Positions 52,920 through 62,006 of a DNA stretch of 64,000 nucleotides are shown here, piece after piece. Position 1 is the first letter of the stretch, and the number at the start of each line of letters is the position of its first letter. Both the position numbers and the translations under genes were made by a program. Origin of the DNA: Chryseobacterium soli (lineage in GTDB: Bacteria > Bacteroidota > Bacteroidia > Flavobacteriales > Weeksellaceae). The stretch spans positions 62,001 through 126,000 of the forward strand of contig NZ_JPRH01000012.1 in assembly GCF_000737705.1 (NCBI RefSeq). The letters are read 5' to 3'. The notes below the pieces were generated by a model. That model was not told the origin of the DNA and ran no database searches. It saw nothing but the letters and a program-made list of their open reading frames with translations.

Positions 52920-52990
52920 AGACCCATAGTGTAACGGTAGCACTCCGGTTTTTGGTACCGTCAGTTGGGGTTCGAATCCCTGTGGGTCTA
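52920..52990 (+). tRNA. tRNA-Gln (anticodon TTG), copy 1
   Basis: Acceptor halves AGACCCA and TGGGTCT pair fully. The D-arm, anticodon loop TTTTGGT (anticodon TTG) and T-arm GGGG-TTCGAAT-CCC are all present; the last anticodon-stem pair is C-T mismatched. CCA is not encoded. It is identical to copy 2. Confidence 0.93.
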
Positions 52991-52992
52991 CA

Positions 52993-53022
52993 AACCATTC
53001 TTTTTTAAGAATGGTTTTTTTA
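52993..53022 (+). terminator. Terminator of tRNA-Gln copy 1
   Basis: AACCATTCTT and AAGAATGGTT form the stem, followed by T7. Confidence 0.8.
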
Positions 53023-53278
53023 TTTTCAGACCCTGACTTATTATTTCTACACTAAATATTCTAAAATAACATTCTGCCAGACAAAATAACTCCCCAAAAC
53101 TGATAAATATTTTTCATTAAAGGCAAAATAATAAATGAATGATTATCAATTAATTAAAATACATATTATTTGACACATAATAATTGATCTTCTAAATATT
53201 CTTATGGATAGACTTTTCTGCATCAAATTTGCTAAGTAATTTTTTCATGCGGATTTATAATAATCCCCTACACACTTG

Positions 53279-54106
53279 ATGAAAAAAATTTCGGTGCTTA
53301 TTGCACACTATAATAATGGAAAATATTTTGAAGATTGTTATGCTTCATTGATTAGCCAAACATACCACAACTGGGAAGTTATTATTGTTGATGATGCTTC
53401 TACAGACAATTCATTAGAAGTCATTAAAGAAATCATTAAAGATGATAACCGATTTGCCCTTTATGAAAACACGGAGAATAAAGGCTGCGGATTCACCAAA
53501 CGGAAATGCATGGAGTATGCTACCGGCGAGATCTGCGGATATCTGGATCCTGACGACGCCCTTTACCCCACAGCATTGGAAGAATCAGTTAATGCCTATA
53601 CCAACGACAGTATGGTTGCCACCTACTCCAAAATGATGATGTGTGATGAAAACCTGATTGATCAGAAAGAATTTAGCAGTACCAAGCAAATTTATAACAA
53701 CAGATATTTCTTCAATTTCCCTATTCAATTCTCCCATTTTTTTACGTTTAAAAAAAATACTTACCTGCAAACTTCAGGAATCAATCCAAACTTAAGAAGT
53801 GCTGTTGATCAGGATTTATACCTGAAGATTTTAGAATTGGGAAATGTAATGTTTATCAACAAAGTTTTGTATAAATATAGGCTTCATTCCGGTGGAATTT
53901 CACAGCAAAGTACAAAACATGTCGCAAAGGATTCATTTGCTTTCGTGATACATGATACCATGAAAAGAAGGAATATTAAAAACATACACAACAGGCAGAT
54001 TCCAGATGTATATCATACTTCTGATGAAATCTATTCTCTTCTTGATTATCAGGTGAGTTTCCTGTATAGATTACAGATTAAATTAAAATTATTTTTTAAC
54101 CTTTAA
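53279..54106 (+). CDS. Family 2 glycosyltransferase
   Basis: A 275-residue enzyme from the ATG at 53279 (a TTG three bases earlier is also in frame). The N-terminus 'ISVLIAHYNNGKYFEDCYASL' and 'VIIVDDASTDNSLEVIK' are the GT-A nucleotide-sugar-binding elements; 'CGYLDPDDALYPTALE' supplies the metal-binding DxD. It would transfer a sugar to a surface polysaccharide or lipid. It is a lone gene between two tRNA-Gln units, which is unusual for a glycosyltransferase. Confidence 0.9.
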   Translation: MKKISVLIAHYNNGKYFEDCYASLISQTYHNWEVIIVDDASTDNSLEVIKEIIKDDNRFALYENTENKGCGFTKRKCMEYATGEICGYLDPDDALYPTALEESVNAYTNDSMVATYSKMMMCDENLIDQKEFSSTKQIYNNRYFFNFPIQFSHFFTFKKNTYLQTSGINPNLRSAVDQDLYLKILELGNVMFINKVLYKYRLHSGGISQQSTKHVAKDSFAFVIHDTMKRRNIKNIHNRQIPDVYHTSDEIYSLLDYQVSFLYRLQIKLKLFFNL

Positions 54107-54266
54107 CTCATCCATCTTTATTCCCTCAGATGATCGCAATGTATGATTGATAACTTCACGTCTATTCTTAGTTAGAATTTTAGATTTTTTTCACAACGTA
54201 ACTTCTAAAAAGACAGGCTACTACTGCATTTCAATTGTAAAACATTAATTTTTTTGATGAATATTT

Positions 54267-54296
54267 TTGGATATAAAGAAAAAAAATGTAAATTTG
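54267..54296 (+). promoter_or_regulatory. Promoter of tRNA-Gln copy 2
   Basis: TTG at 54267-54269, 19 bases, TAAATTTG at 54289-54296, mirroring copy 1. Confidence 0.7.
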
Positions 54297-54313
54297 CACC
54301 ACCAAAATAAAAC

Positions 54314-54384
54314 AGACCCATAGTGTAACGGTAGCACTCCGGTTTTTGGTACCGTCAGTTGGGGTTCGAATCCCTGTGGGTCTA
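54314..54384 (+). tRNA. tRNA-Gln (anticodon TTG), copy 2
   Basis: All 71 bases are identical to copy 1. The flanks are also nearly identical for about 35 bases upstream and 30 downstream, including promoter and terminator. Confidence 0.93.
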
Positions 54385-54835
54385 CAAACCATCCTTTTTT
54401 AAGGATGGTTTTTTATTTTATCACTGGATAATGCGGATTCTGATGGAAATTAAGATCAAGGGTGCAACACTGAAAGAAATCTGCCATTATCCATTAATCT
54501 CTAACTGTTAGCAGAATACTCTCGCAAGAATGCAGCAATCCATAATTAATCGAAAAAGAAGTATTTTATCCGGCAGCTTCAACAGCAATGCACAAGCCAT
54601 CCTTTTGTTCTTTATCATACAAAGAGATCAATAGAAACTTTGCGTCGTAAAAAAGCATCTTATTTTCTCTCCAATCGGACCTACAGCTGACCCAATGCTT
54701 AAGTATATAATGTTGACAGGACAATAGTAGTCATCCCAATTTTACAACGGAAAAAAATAATTATTAGAACAAAAAAAAGCAGATAAAATAAATTTTATCT
54801 GCATATATCAATTGAAGATTATTAATCTTAAGAGA
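54385..54835. other. Intergenic region after tRNA-Gln copy 2
   Basis: It starts with the tRNA terminator (54388-54413: ACCATCC and GGATGGT, then T6) and ends with the cspA terminator. Between them lie fragments of dispersed-repeat sequence (CTCTCGCAAGAATGCAG at 54520-54536 and CTTTGCGTCG near 54637) and no coding potential. Confidence 0.5.
54771..54802 (-). terminator. Terminator of the cold-shock gene
   Basis: GCAGATAAAAT and ATTTTATCTGC form an 11-base stem; on the minus strand it is followed by T8. Confidence 0.85.
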
Positions 54836-55027
54836 TTAAGCTATCTTTACGTTAATTGCGTTAACGCCTTTTGCTCCGTTCTGTAACTCGAATGTTACGA
54901 CATCATTTTCACGAATACTATCTATTAATCCTGAAGTATGTACGAAAACATCTTGACCTCCATTTGAAGGTGAAATAAAACCAAATCCTTTAGTTTCGTT
55001 AAAGAATTTTACTGTTCCTTGTTGCAT
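54836..55027 (-). CDS. Cold-shock domain protein
   Basis: A 63-residue nucleic-acid chaperone made of a single cold-shock domain. The RNA-binding motifs RNP1 ('KGFGFISP') and RNP2 ('DVFVHTS') are intact. Its role is to melt RNA secondary structure. A consensus promoter lies about 260 bases upstream, so the transcript would carry a long leader of the kind that controls cold-shock genes. Confidence 0.93.
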   Translation of the reverse strand: MQQGTVKFFNETKGFGFISPSNGGQDVFVHTSGLIDSIRENDVVTFELQNGAKGVNAINVKIA

Positions 55028-55435
55028 TGTATTGTATTATAAAATTATTGTATTTACTGATATGTTTTTGGCTATTGCCATTACTGCGTTGATAATCCAT
55101 CTAAGCAATAATAAATCGATTTGTAAACAAGAAGGGATATTAATATTTTAGAATCTTGAAATATTCAAGTTAAAAAAAGGTAATGCACCTATTATATTGA
55201 TGACAAAATTAGCGGCTGTAAAAGCGAAGACTGAGAAAAAGAGTATACTCAAAAGTTTCAGAAAAAGCATTGGCAGGAGCCTGATTATTTTACAAATATA
55301 CACATAATTTATTGAAAAACAATTACTTTTTATTTTTTTATTGATTTTATCTTATTAATCAGCATACCAGAATCCGTGTTAATAATATCTGTATTGGTAT
55401 TTTAACGGTAAAGTCCTGTTAATTTTTACGTACTA
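55028..55435 (-). other. Long leader region of the cold-shock gene
   Basis: This 408-base gap contains no ORF. A promoter at 55322-55293 (minus strand) predicts a leader of about 260 bases ending at the ATG. The region right of 55322 belongs to the far side of the permease gene's 3' end. Confidence 0.55.
55293..55322 (-). promoter_or_regulatory. Promoter of the cold-shock gene
   Basis: TTG (55322-55320), 19 bases, TATATTTG (55300-55293) on the minus strand match the consensus exactly. Confidence 0.65.
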
Positions 55436-56860
55436 TTATTTGGTTTTAGGTTTATACAAGGTGTACATCACAAACAGAAATGCCAGCCATATCGGAATTA
55501 AAATCACCTGGATTTCCATGCCTGTAAAGCACATTAATACTAAAATAATCAGCAAAAATATGATACAGATATAATTGGATACAGGATACAGCAGCGATGG
55601 AAATTTTGTTTTGATTCCTGCATTGCGATTGCTTTTACTGAATTTCAAATGGGTATAACAGATCATCAGCCAGTTGATAATTAAGGTAGAAACCACCAAA
55701 GCCATTAAGTATTCAAAGGCTTTTTCAGGCATCACTTTATTGATGATGATACAAATTCCTGCGAAACAGGAAGAAACAATGATCGCGTTAATCGGAACGT
55801 GATTTTTATTCAGTTTCATGAGTTTTTTAGGAGCATTTCCCTGCTGGGCCAGCCCAAAAAGCATCCGGCTGTTGCTGTATACACTGCTGTTGTAAACGGA
55901 TAAAGCCGCCGTTAACACAATCAGATTGAGAACATTTGCAATCAATGAATTGAACTGTATTACTTTTCCAAAAACGGTAAATTCAAGTCCATTTAAATTT
56001 TGAAAAACCATTACAAAAGGGCTCGATCCCTCTGTAATTTGTCTCCAGGGGCTCAGAGCAAATAAAATAACTAAAGCACCTACATAGAAAATCAAAATTC
56101 TGTAGATCACCTGATTGGTCGCCTGAGGGATCGTTTTTTCAGGGTTTTTGGCTTCTGCAGCGGTAATTCCAATCAATTCCAATCCACCAAAGGAAAACAT
56201 AATCATTGCCATTGCTGCAAAAAGTCCGGAATATCCGTTTTCATTTTTATTAAATAATCCTTTCGGAAAAAATCCGCCATCGTTCCATAGGTTCTGGATA
56301 CTGGCTTTATCACCTCCGGTACCGCTTATCAACAGATAAACACCAAAAACAATCATCGCAATAATCGCTGCTACTTTTATAATCGAAAACCAAAATTCGG
56401 TTTCTCCATATACTTTTACAGAAGCAAGATTAAGGGCTGTGATGAGTACAAAAAAGAATAAACTGGAAACCCAGAGGGGAATTTCCGGCCACCAAAAATG
56501 AATATAATGGCCAATAGCTGTAAGTTCAGCCATACTTACCAATATGTAGAGAATCCAGTAATTCCATCCGGAGGCAAATCCCGGAAACTTGCCCCAATAT
56601 TTATAGGCGAAATGACTAAAACTTCCCGAAACCGGTTCCTGAACCACCATTTCACCAAGCTGACGCATAATAAAAAAGGCAATAATCCCAGCTAACGCAT
56701 ACCCGAGAATAACAGATGGACCTGCTAAAACAGCTGCCGGGCCTATCCCGAGAAACAGACCGGTACCAATGGCACCGCCAAGGGCAATTAGTTGAATATG
56801 TCGATTGGTTAATCCTCTGACTAAAGATTTATTTTCTTCCGGTTTTTTTTCGTCGCTCAT
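55436..56860 (-). CDS. Amino-acid permease (APC superfamily)
   Basis: A 474-residue inner-membrane transporter with twelve predicted helices. 'NRHIQLIALGGAIGTGLFLGIG' with the GxG substrate motif of TM1 and 'FSFGGLELIGITAAEAKNPEKTIP' in TM6 are characteristic of the AAT family (AroP/GabP/ProY type) of proton-coupled uptake systems. The transported amino acid cannot be assigned. It is monocistronic. Confidence 0.9.
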   Translation of the reverse strand: MSDEKKPEENKSLVRGLTNRHIQLIALGGAIGTGLFLGIGPAAVLAGPSVILGYALAGIIAFFIMRQLGEMVVQEPVSGSFSHFAYKYWGKFPGFASGWNYWILYILVSMAELTAIGHYIHFWWPEIPLWVSSLFFFVLITALNLASVKVYGETEFWFSIIKVAAIIAMIVFGVYLLISGTGGDKASIQNLWNDGGFFPKGLFNKNENGYSGLFAAMAMIMFSFGGLELIGITAAEAKNPEKTIPQATNQVIYRILIFYVGALVILFALSPWRQITEGSSPFVMVFQNLNGLEFTVFGKVIQFNSLIANVLNLIVLTAALSVYNSSVYSNSRMLFGLAQQGNAPKKLMKLNKNHVPINAIIVSSCFAGICIIINKVMPEKAFEYLMALVVSTLIINWLMICYTHLKFSKSNRNAGIKTKFPSLLYPVSNYICIIFLLIILVLMCFTGMEIQVILIPIWLAFLFVMYTLYKPKTK

Positions 56861-57054
56861 AGAATGATTTATTCCCCTAAATATATAAAAACTTCAGAAG
56901 AATTCAGTTGCGGAGGATAAAGTTCAAGAATGTGGGAATTCATGAACAAAAACTCAAAAGAATGACGGTAAATACTCATCTCAAATCCTTTTTTTATAAT
57001 GATCAGCATACCTGCGATATACAGTTTAGTCTGGTTTGTTTCTATTCAAAAACA

Positions 57055-57087
57055 AAGAAGCTTTCCGTTGAAAAAAAGCTTCTTTTA
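57055..57087. terminator. Hairpin between permease and HdeD-like gene
   Basis: AAGAAGCTTT and AAAGCTTCTT form a 10-base stem followed by T residues. Confidence 0.75.
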
Positions 57088-57109
57088 TGATTGTACTATT
57101 GATCTGTTT

Positions 57110-57748
57110 TTATTTCTGATTTCTCAGGTCATCGATTTCATCCTGCAATAATTTTATCTTATTTCGTAGCTCATCGCTAACTTTGGCCGGAAAATTTTTA
57201 ATCTTCCTGAGATCCAATGCAAGGAATATGGAAGCAATTCCTATGAAGATAAAGGATATTCCCGTTAGGGTAACCAGAGATATTCCTGTAAATATCGGGT
57301 TGAATAAGAGCAATAAAGAAAATATAATCCCTCCCGCACTGGTCAATGCAATATTTCCCCAGCTTAATACTTTATGACTTTTTAAATCAAAGGCAAAACC
57401 CAACAATTGGAATGACCGGAAAAGTAACGTAAATCCTATAACGAATGGCAGAACAGCCATTGAAATTGTAGGATTGGCTATCAAATAGATCCCGATTGCC
57501 GCCGTAAGTAGTCCGCTTACCAGAAACCATCCCCAACCCTGCAGAAACTTACTGTTTCTTAGAGAAAAGAAAATTTCAGTAATTCCCGAAACTAAAAATG
57601 AAATACTGAAAATAACTGATAGTGTGACATACGTAGCAAGAGGCACTGTAAAGACATAAATGCCACAAACAAGAAAAATAATTCCAAAGATGAGTGGAAT
57701 ATACCAATTCTTAATAGAGTTTGTAAAGGATTGAAATAAATTTATCAT
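57110..57748 (-). CDS. HdeD family membrane protein (DUF308)
   Basis: A 212-residue protein with six helices arranged as three repeated pairs ('FGIIFLVCGIYVF', 'GWGWFLVSGLLTAAIGIYLI', 'GISFIFIGIASIFLALDLR'), the DUF308/HdeD layout. E. coli HdeD supports acid resistance at high cell density, but function here is unknown. A C-terminal helical tail (about residues 180-212) is charged and coiled-coil-like. It is monocistronic. Confidence 0.85.
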   Translation of the reverse strand: MINLFQSFTNSIKNWYIPLIFGIIFLVCGIYVFTVPLATYVTLSVIFSISFLVSGITEIFFSLRNSKFLQGWGWFLVSGLLTAAIGIYLIANPTISMAVLPFVIGFTLLFRSFQLLGFAFDLKSHKVLSWGNIALTSAGGIIFSLLLLFNPIFTGISLVTLTGISFIFIGIASIFLALDLRKIKNFPAKVSDELRNKIKLLQDEIDDLRNQK

Positions 57749-58038
57749 AATATAATAATTTGGTGGTGTCTATGGTAAATGGGTGTGTAGCCGAACTATT
57801 AGGTTTTCGGCCTGTCAGAAATAAATTATAGCTATAACTTGAAATACATCCCGTTACTAATTTACGTAAAAATCCAGAAAAAAATAATTAAAATACTGTA
57901 TAATCGCTGTATTATACAATTGAGTTCAGTGCTGACCTTTAACAAAACGGTTATTCTTTTCAGGACCTCAATCCTGACCGGTCTTTATTCAAATAAAAAA
58001 TTTAGATATTACTTCCAAAAAACCTGTAATTCCTTTGA

Positions 58039-58332
58039 TTATTGATACTCTTCCGGAATTGAAATATTATTTTTCTTCATATACTCCAGCAGATCATGAT
58101 ATTTATCTTCATAATCATTCGTACCACATTTGTGAGAGATGCTGCAGATATCGGAAGGTTTTATGTCCAAAATAACTGATATCCTGTTAAGAATATCAAT
58201 ATTGATTTTTACTTTGGCATTCTCAATATCAGAATAGGCTTTCTGGGAAATACCCATTTCAAAAGCCATATATTCCTGGGTAAAATCTTTGCTTCTACGA
58301 ATTTTCCTGATGTTTTGTCCACATATTTTCAT
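58039..58332 (-). CDS. Small XRE family HTH protein
   Basis: A 97-residue protein. The N-terminal 62 residues are an XRE helix-turn-helix ('IRKIRRSKDFTQEYMAFEMGISQKAYSDIENAKVKINI') and the remainder is a short acidic, helical tail that may dimerise. No partner toxin or metabolic gene is adjacent, so targets are unknown. It lies just upstream of, and divergent from, the cbb3 oxidase operon; regulation of that operon is possible but untested. Confidence 0.87.
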   Translation of the reverse strand: MKICGQNIRKIRRSKDFTQEYMAFEMGISQKAYSDIENAKVKINIDILNRISVILDIKPSDICSISHKCGTNDYEDKYHDLLEYMKKNNISIPEEYQ

Positions 58333-58528
58333 CGCTTTTGTTTTTAGTAGGTTTTGGTATAGTTTAGAAGGATATCTAATAGTCTCTCACAAAGTTAATA
58401 AATACCTTTGGCAAAACATTACACACGTTACATGATATTTATTTCAAAAGAAAAATATGGGGTAAAAATATATTGAAATCTACCCTTTTATCAGAAAAAT
58501 ATCAATTCAGTACAACACACTAGGAATT

Positions 58529-60808
58529 ATGGAGACGCAGAAATTTAATTATGACAATTCTATTGTCAGGGCATTCTTGTATGCTACTATCGTATTCGGA
58601 CTCGTTGGTTTTTTACTGGGCCTTAGTGCCGCACTGATGCTTTTTTATCCTGAATTGCCTGAGTTTTTATTCGGTACGGATGATACTACTATCAACAGTT
58701 TAAGAAGCGGAAATATTCAAGGGCTAATCAATACACAAGGAGCGATGGGCTTCGGAAGGATCAGAATGCTTCATACGAGTGCCGTAATTTTTGCGTTTGT
58801 ATGTAATTCGTTTTTTTGTGGTGCCTATTACAGCATGCAGCGCCTTTTAAAAACAAGAATGTACAGCGATACGCTTTCATGGCTGCATTTCTGGTCATGG
58901 CAGATTATGATCGTAGCCGTAGTGATTACATTCCTGATGGGAATCAATACTTCTAAAGAGTATGCGGAGCATGAATGGCCTATTGATATTCTGATTGCAT
59001 TCTCATGGATTATTTTCGGAATCAATATGTTCGGAACTATTGCCAAAAGAAGAGTAAGACACCTGTATGTGGCCATCTGGTTCTATATTGCCACATGGAT
59101 CGCAGTAGCTATGCTTCATATTTTCAATAACCTGGAAGTCCCTCTATCTTTTACAGGTTGGAAATCATATTCTGCCTATGCAGGAGTAAAAGATGCTCTT
59201 GTTCAGTGGTGGTACGGACATAATGCAGTTGCGTTTGTATTGACAACTCCGGTTTTAGGATTGATGTATTATTTTATGCCGAAAGCCGCACAACGTCCGG
59301 TATTCTCTTATAAACTTTCTATCATCCACTTCTGGTCACTGATCTTCGTCTATCTTTGGGCAGGTCCTCACCACCTTCAATATACAGCCTTACCTGCTTG
59401 GGCACAAGCGGTGGGAACAGGTTTTTCCATCATGCTGATCGCACCTTCATGGGGTGGAATGCTGAACGGTCTTCTGACCTTAAGAGGAGCCTGGGACAAG
59501 GTACGGGAGAATCCTATCCTTAAATTCTTTGTCGTTGCTATTACCTGCTATGGAATGGCAACCTTCGAAGGACCTTTATTAGCCACAAAATCTTTAAATA
59601 AAATAGGACATTATACCGACTGGGTAATTGGGCACGTTCATATTGGAGCTTTAGGATGGAATGGTTTTATGGCCTTCGGAATCATCTATTATCTGATTCC
59701 CGTCCTGTGGAGAACGGAGCTTTGGTCTAAAAAACTGGCCAACTGGCATTTCTGGCTGGGAACATTAGGAATTATCTTCTATGCAGTTCCAATGTATATT
59801 TCAGGATTCACCCAGGGATTAATGTGGAAACAGTTTAATCCGGACGGCACTTTATTATGGAAAAACTGGCTGGATACGGTAACAGCGATTCTTCCTTACT
59901 TCAAAATGAGATTTTTAGGAGGTTTACTCTATCTTTCAGGAGCAATTTTAATGGTTGTGAATGTGATAAAAACGGTGAGAGCAGGTTCATTCCAAAAAGA
60001 AGTTCCGGCAGAAGCACCTGCACTGGCTCATATCGGAACAGGCAGAAAAGAAGGCGAAGGAGCACACCTTTGGCTGGAAAGAACACCAAAACTGCTTTCT
60101 ATATTAGCATTCGTTGTTATTTCAATTGGTGGACTGGTAGAAATCGTCCCTACTTTAACAATAAAAAGCAATCTTCCGCAGATTACAGCAGTAAAGCCCT
60201 ACTCTCCACTGGAACTGGAAGGCCGCGACCTCTATATCCGTGAAGGCTGCAACTCCTGCCATTCACAAATGATAAGACCTTTCCGTGATGAGGTGATGAG
60301 ATTTGACGGTAAGAACGGGCAGTATTCCAAAGCCGGAGAATTCATCTACGACAGGCCTTTCTTGTGGGGATCAAAAAGAACGGGACCAGATCTTCACAGA
60401 GAAGGAGGCAGAAACCCGGATTCATGGCACTTTAAACATATGTACAACCCAAGAATTACTTCTGCAGGTTCCATTATGCCGCGTTTCCCATGGCTGATTG
60501 CCAATAAGCTCGATCGCTCTCAAATGGTAGATAAAATGTCTCTGATGAAAAACACTTTTGATATTCCATATACTAAAGCTGAAATCGATTCTGCCAACCA
60601 ATGGGCGGACAACCAATCTAAATCCATTGTCAAAAGAATCTACTCTGAAGCTGTGGATGTAAAAGACCAGATGGAAAAGGAAAAAACTGCAAAAGGACCT
60701 GGTTTTATCCCTCTTGAACAAAGAGAAATTGTAGCGATGATCGCCTATCTGCAAAGATTAGGAACGGATATTAAAACAACTGATATTAAAACAGCAAGCA
60801 TTAAGTAA
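58529..60808 (+). CDS. ccoNO: Fused CcoN-CcoO of cbb3-type cytochrome c oxidase
   Basis: A 759-residue fusion of subunits I and II of the high-affinity oxidase. Residues about 1-480 are CcoN with twelve helices; heme and copper ligands are visible in 'WWYGHNAVAF', 'AGPHHLQYTALP' and 'GHVHIGALGWNG'. A linker follows, then CcoO with a membrane anchor (about 525-545) and a cytochrome c domain with CxxCH at 574-578 ('GCNSCHSQMIRPF'). The fusion is a known Bacteroidota feature. The enzyme reduces oxygen to water at low oxygen tension and is proton-pumping. Confidence 0.95.
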   Translation: METQKFNYDNSIVRAFLYATIVFGLVGFLLGLSAALMLFYPELPEFLFGTDDTTINSLRSGNIQGLINTQGAMGFGRIRMLHTSAVIFAFVCNSFFCGAYYSMQRLLKTRMYSDTLSWLHFWSWQIMIVAVVITFLMGINTSKEYAEHEWPIDILIAFSWIIFGINMFGTIAKRRVRHLYVAIWFYIATWIAVAMLHIFNNLEVPLSFTGWKSYSAYAGVKDALVQWWYGHNAVAFVLTTPVLGLMYYFMPKAAQRPVFSYKLSIIHFWSLIFVYLWAGPHHLQYTALPAWAQAVGTGFSIMLIAPSWGGMLNGLLTLRGAWDKVRENPILKFFVVAITCYGMATFEGPLLATKSLNKIGHYTDWVIGHVHIGALGWNGFMAFGIIYYLIPVLWRTELWSKKLANWHFWLGTLGIIFYAVPMYISGFTQGLMWKQFNPDGTLLWKNWLDTVTAILPYFKMRFLGGLLYLSGAILMVVNVIKTVRAGSFQKEVPAEAPALAHIGTGRKEGEGAHLWLERTPKLLSILAFVVISIGGLVEIVPTLTIKSNLPQITAVKPYSPLELEGRDLYIREGCNSCHSQMIRPFRDEVMRFDGKNGQYSKAGEFIYDRPFLWGSKRTGPDLHREGGRNPDSWHFKHMYNPRITSAGSIMPRFPWLIANKLDRSQMVDKMSLMKNTFDIPYTKAEIDSANQWADNQSKSIVKRIYSEAVDVKDQMEKEKTAKGPGFIPLEQREIVAMIAYLQRLGTDIKTTDIKTASIK

Positions 60809-60826
60809 CTCAAAAAAATTGAAGTA

Positions 60827-61714
60827 ATGAAAACGAGAACCCCCATTTCAGTATATATCGCGGTAACCATTGGTTTAACGATTATGGCGTTCGAAATGTT
60901 AGCCAAGGATTCAGGCTACTTCTCCTCTCCTTTTTTCTGGGCACTGCTGCTTATCGCAACGATTCTGCTTCTGATCATGAACTCTATCGGCGATATTCTT
61001 GAAAATGAAAACTTCAAAAGATTATCCGAAGAGGAGAAAAAAAACTATCTGGCAGAGAAAAGTACGCCGTATTATCAGAAACTTTGGAACTCTGCTTTTA
61101 AAAAGCAGTCTGCTACGGAGGAAAAAGATATTCTTATTGACCATGGTTTTGATGGGATCACAGAGCTTGATAATTCACTTCCAAAATGGTGGATAGGTCT
61201 TTTTTGGTTCGGATGTATTTTCTGCGCTGTCTATATGCTTGCTTTTATTTTCACCGATTATGCCCATCCCGAAGCAGAATATGATCATGAAACCAAAATG
61301 ATGCTGGCTTCCATCGAAGATTTTGAGAAAAATGCTCCACAAATTAATCTTGAAACCGCAAAATACAGTGCTGATAATATTGCAGAAGGAGAACAGCTTT
61401 TTAAGACCAACTGTGTCACCTGTCATGGAGACGCCGGGAAAGGAGGCATCGGACCGAATCTTACGGATACCCACTGGATCAATATTAAAGAAAAGAGTCT
61501 TTTCAAAAACGTCTTCTGGATGCTTGAAAACGGTTCTCCCAATAATCCTGCCATGAGACCTTTCATTAAAGAAGGAACCATTTCCGGAAGGGATGCTGAA
61601 AAAATCGCAGCGTATGTATATCATATCAATCAGGAAACAGCCCCTATTACTCCGGCACAAGGTGGTGCTACACCACAGGGTGAAGAGGTGAAATGGGAAA
61701 ACGGAAACCAATAA
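60827..61714 (+). CDS. ccoP: cbb3 oxidase subunit CcoP, single-heme form
   Basis: A 295-residue protein lying 18 bases after ccoNO. Two N-terminal helices ('VYIAVTIGLTIMAFEML', 'FFWALLLIATILLLIM') precede the CcoP N-terminal domain with its helix ('PKWWIGLFWFGCIFCAVYMLAFIF'). One cytochrome c domain contains CVTCH at residues 196-200. Proteobacterial CcoP has two such motifs; only one is present here. No separate ccoQ gene fits between the two subunits. The end ('EEVKWENGNQ') is plain. A role in passing electrons to CcoO is inferred. Confidence 0.92.
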   Translation: MKTRTPISVYIAVTIGLTIMAFEMLAKDSGYFSSPFFWALLLIATILLLIMNSIGDILENENFKRLSEEEKKNYLAEKSTPYYQKLWNSAFKKQSATEEKDILIDHGFDGITELDNSLPKWWIGLFWFGCIFCAVYMLAFIFTDYAHPEAEYDHETKMMLASIEDFEKNAPQINLETAKYSADNIAEGEQLFKTNCVTCHGDAGKGGIGPNLTDTHWINIKEKSLFKNVFWMLENGSPNNPAMRPFIKEGTISGRDAEKIAAYVYHINQETAPITPAQGGATPQGEEVKWENGNQ

Positions 61715-62006
61715 AATTTATTACCTCCATATATATAAATCATGCTATGCCCCCTTTGAAATTACACTAACATTTGAATTTCATTTTTGCAAGCCTTTTC
61801 AACATTAAAAAAATGATAAAAAGGGGGTATTTTAAAGAAAAAAAATCCACGCCTTCGTTGTTCTCTATCAACTAATTCACTTCACGACAACTAGACTAAA
61901 TTCCATCATGAGTCAGCGAAGGCAGGGTTTTTGTATTCGAAGTAGGGTACCACAACAAAGAATTTATAAAATACTATCATTATCTTTGTTTTAAACCCAT
62001 TTCCAC
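61715..62006. other. Intergenic region between ccoP and the TamB-like gene
   Basis: It contains an inverted repeat formed by GCCTTCGTTG (61850-61859) and CAGCGAAGGC (61915-61924), the latter followed by GGGTTTTTGT, and CCCCCTTT (61752-61759) paired distantly with AAAGGGGG (near 61822-61829). A TATCTTTG element at 61981-61988 could be the promoter for the downstream gene. No gene is visible. Confidence 0.45.

Noticed and set aside
57839..58045. 68-codon plus-strand frame in the gap after the HdeD-like gene
   Set aside because: AT-driven composition, overlaps the end of the XRE gene and has no recognisable features.
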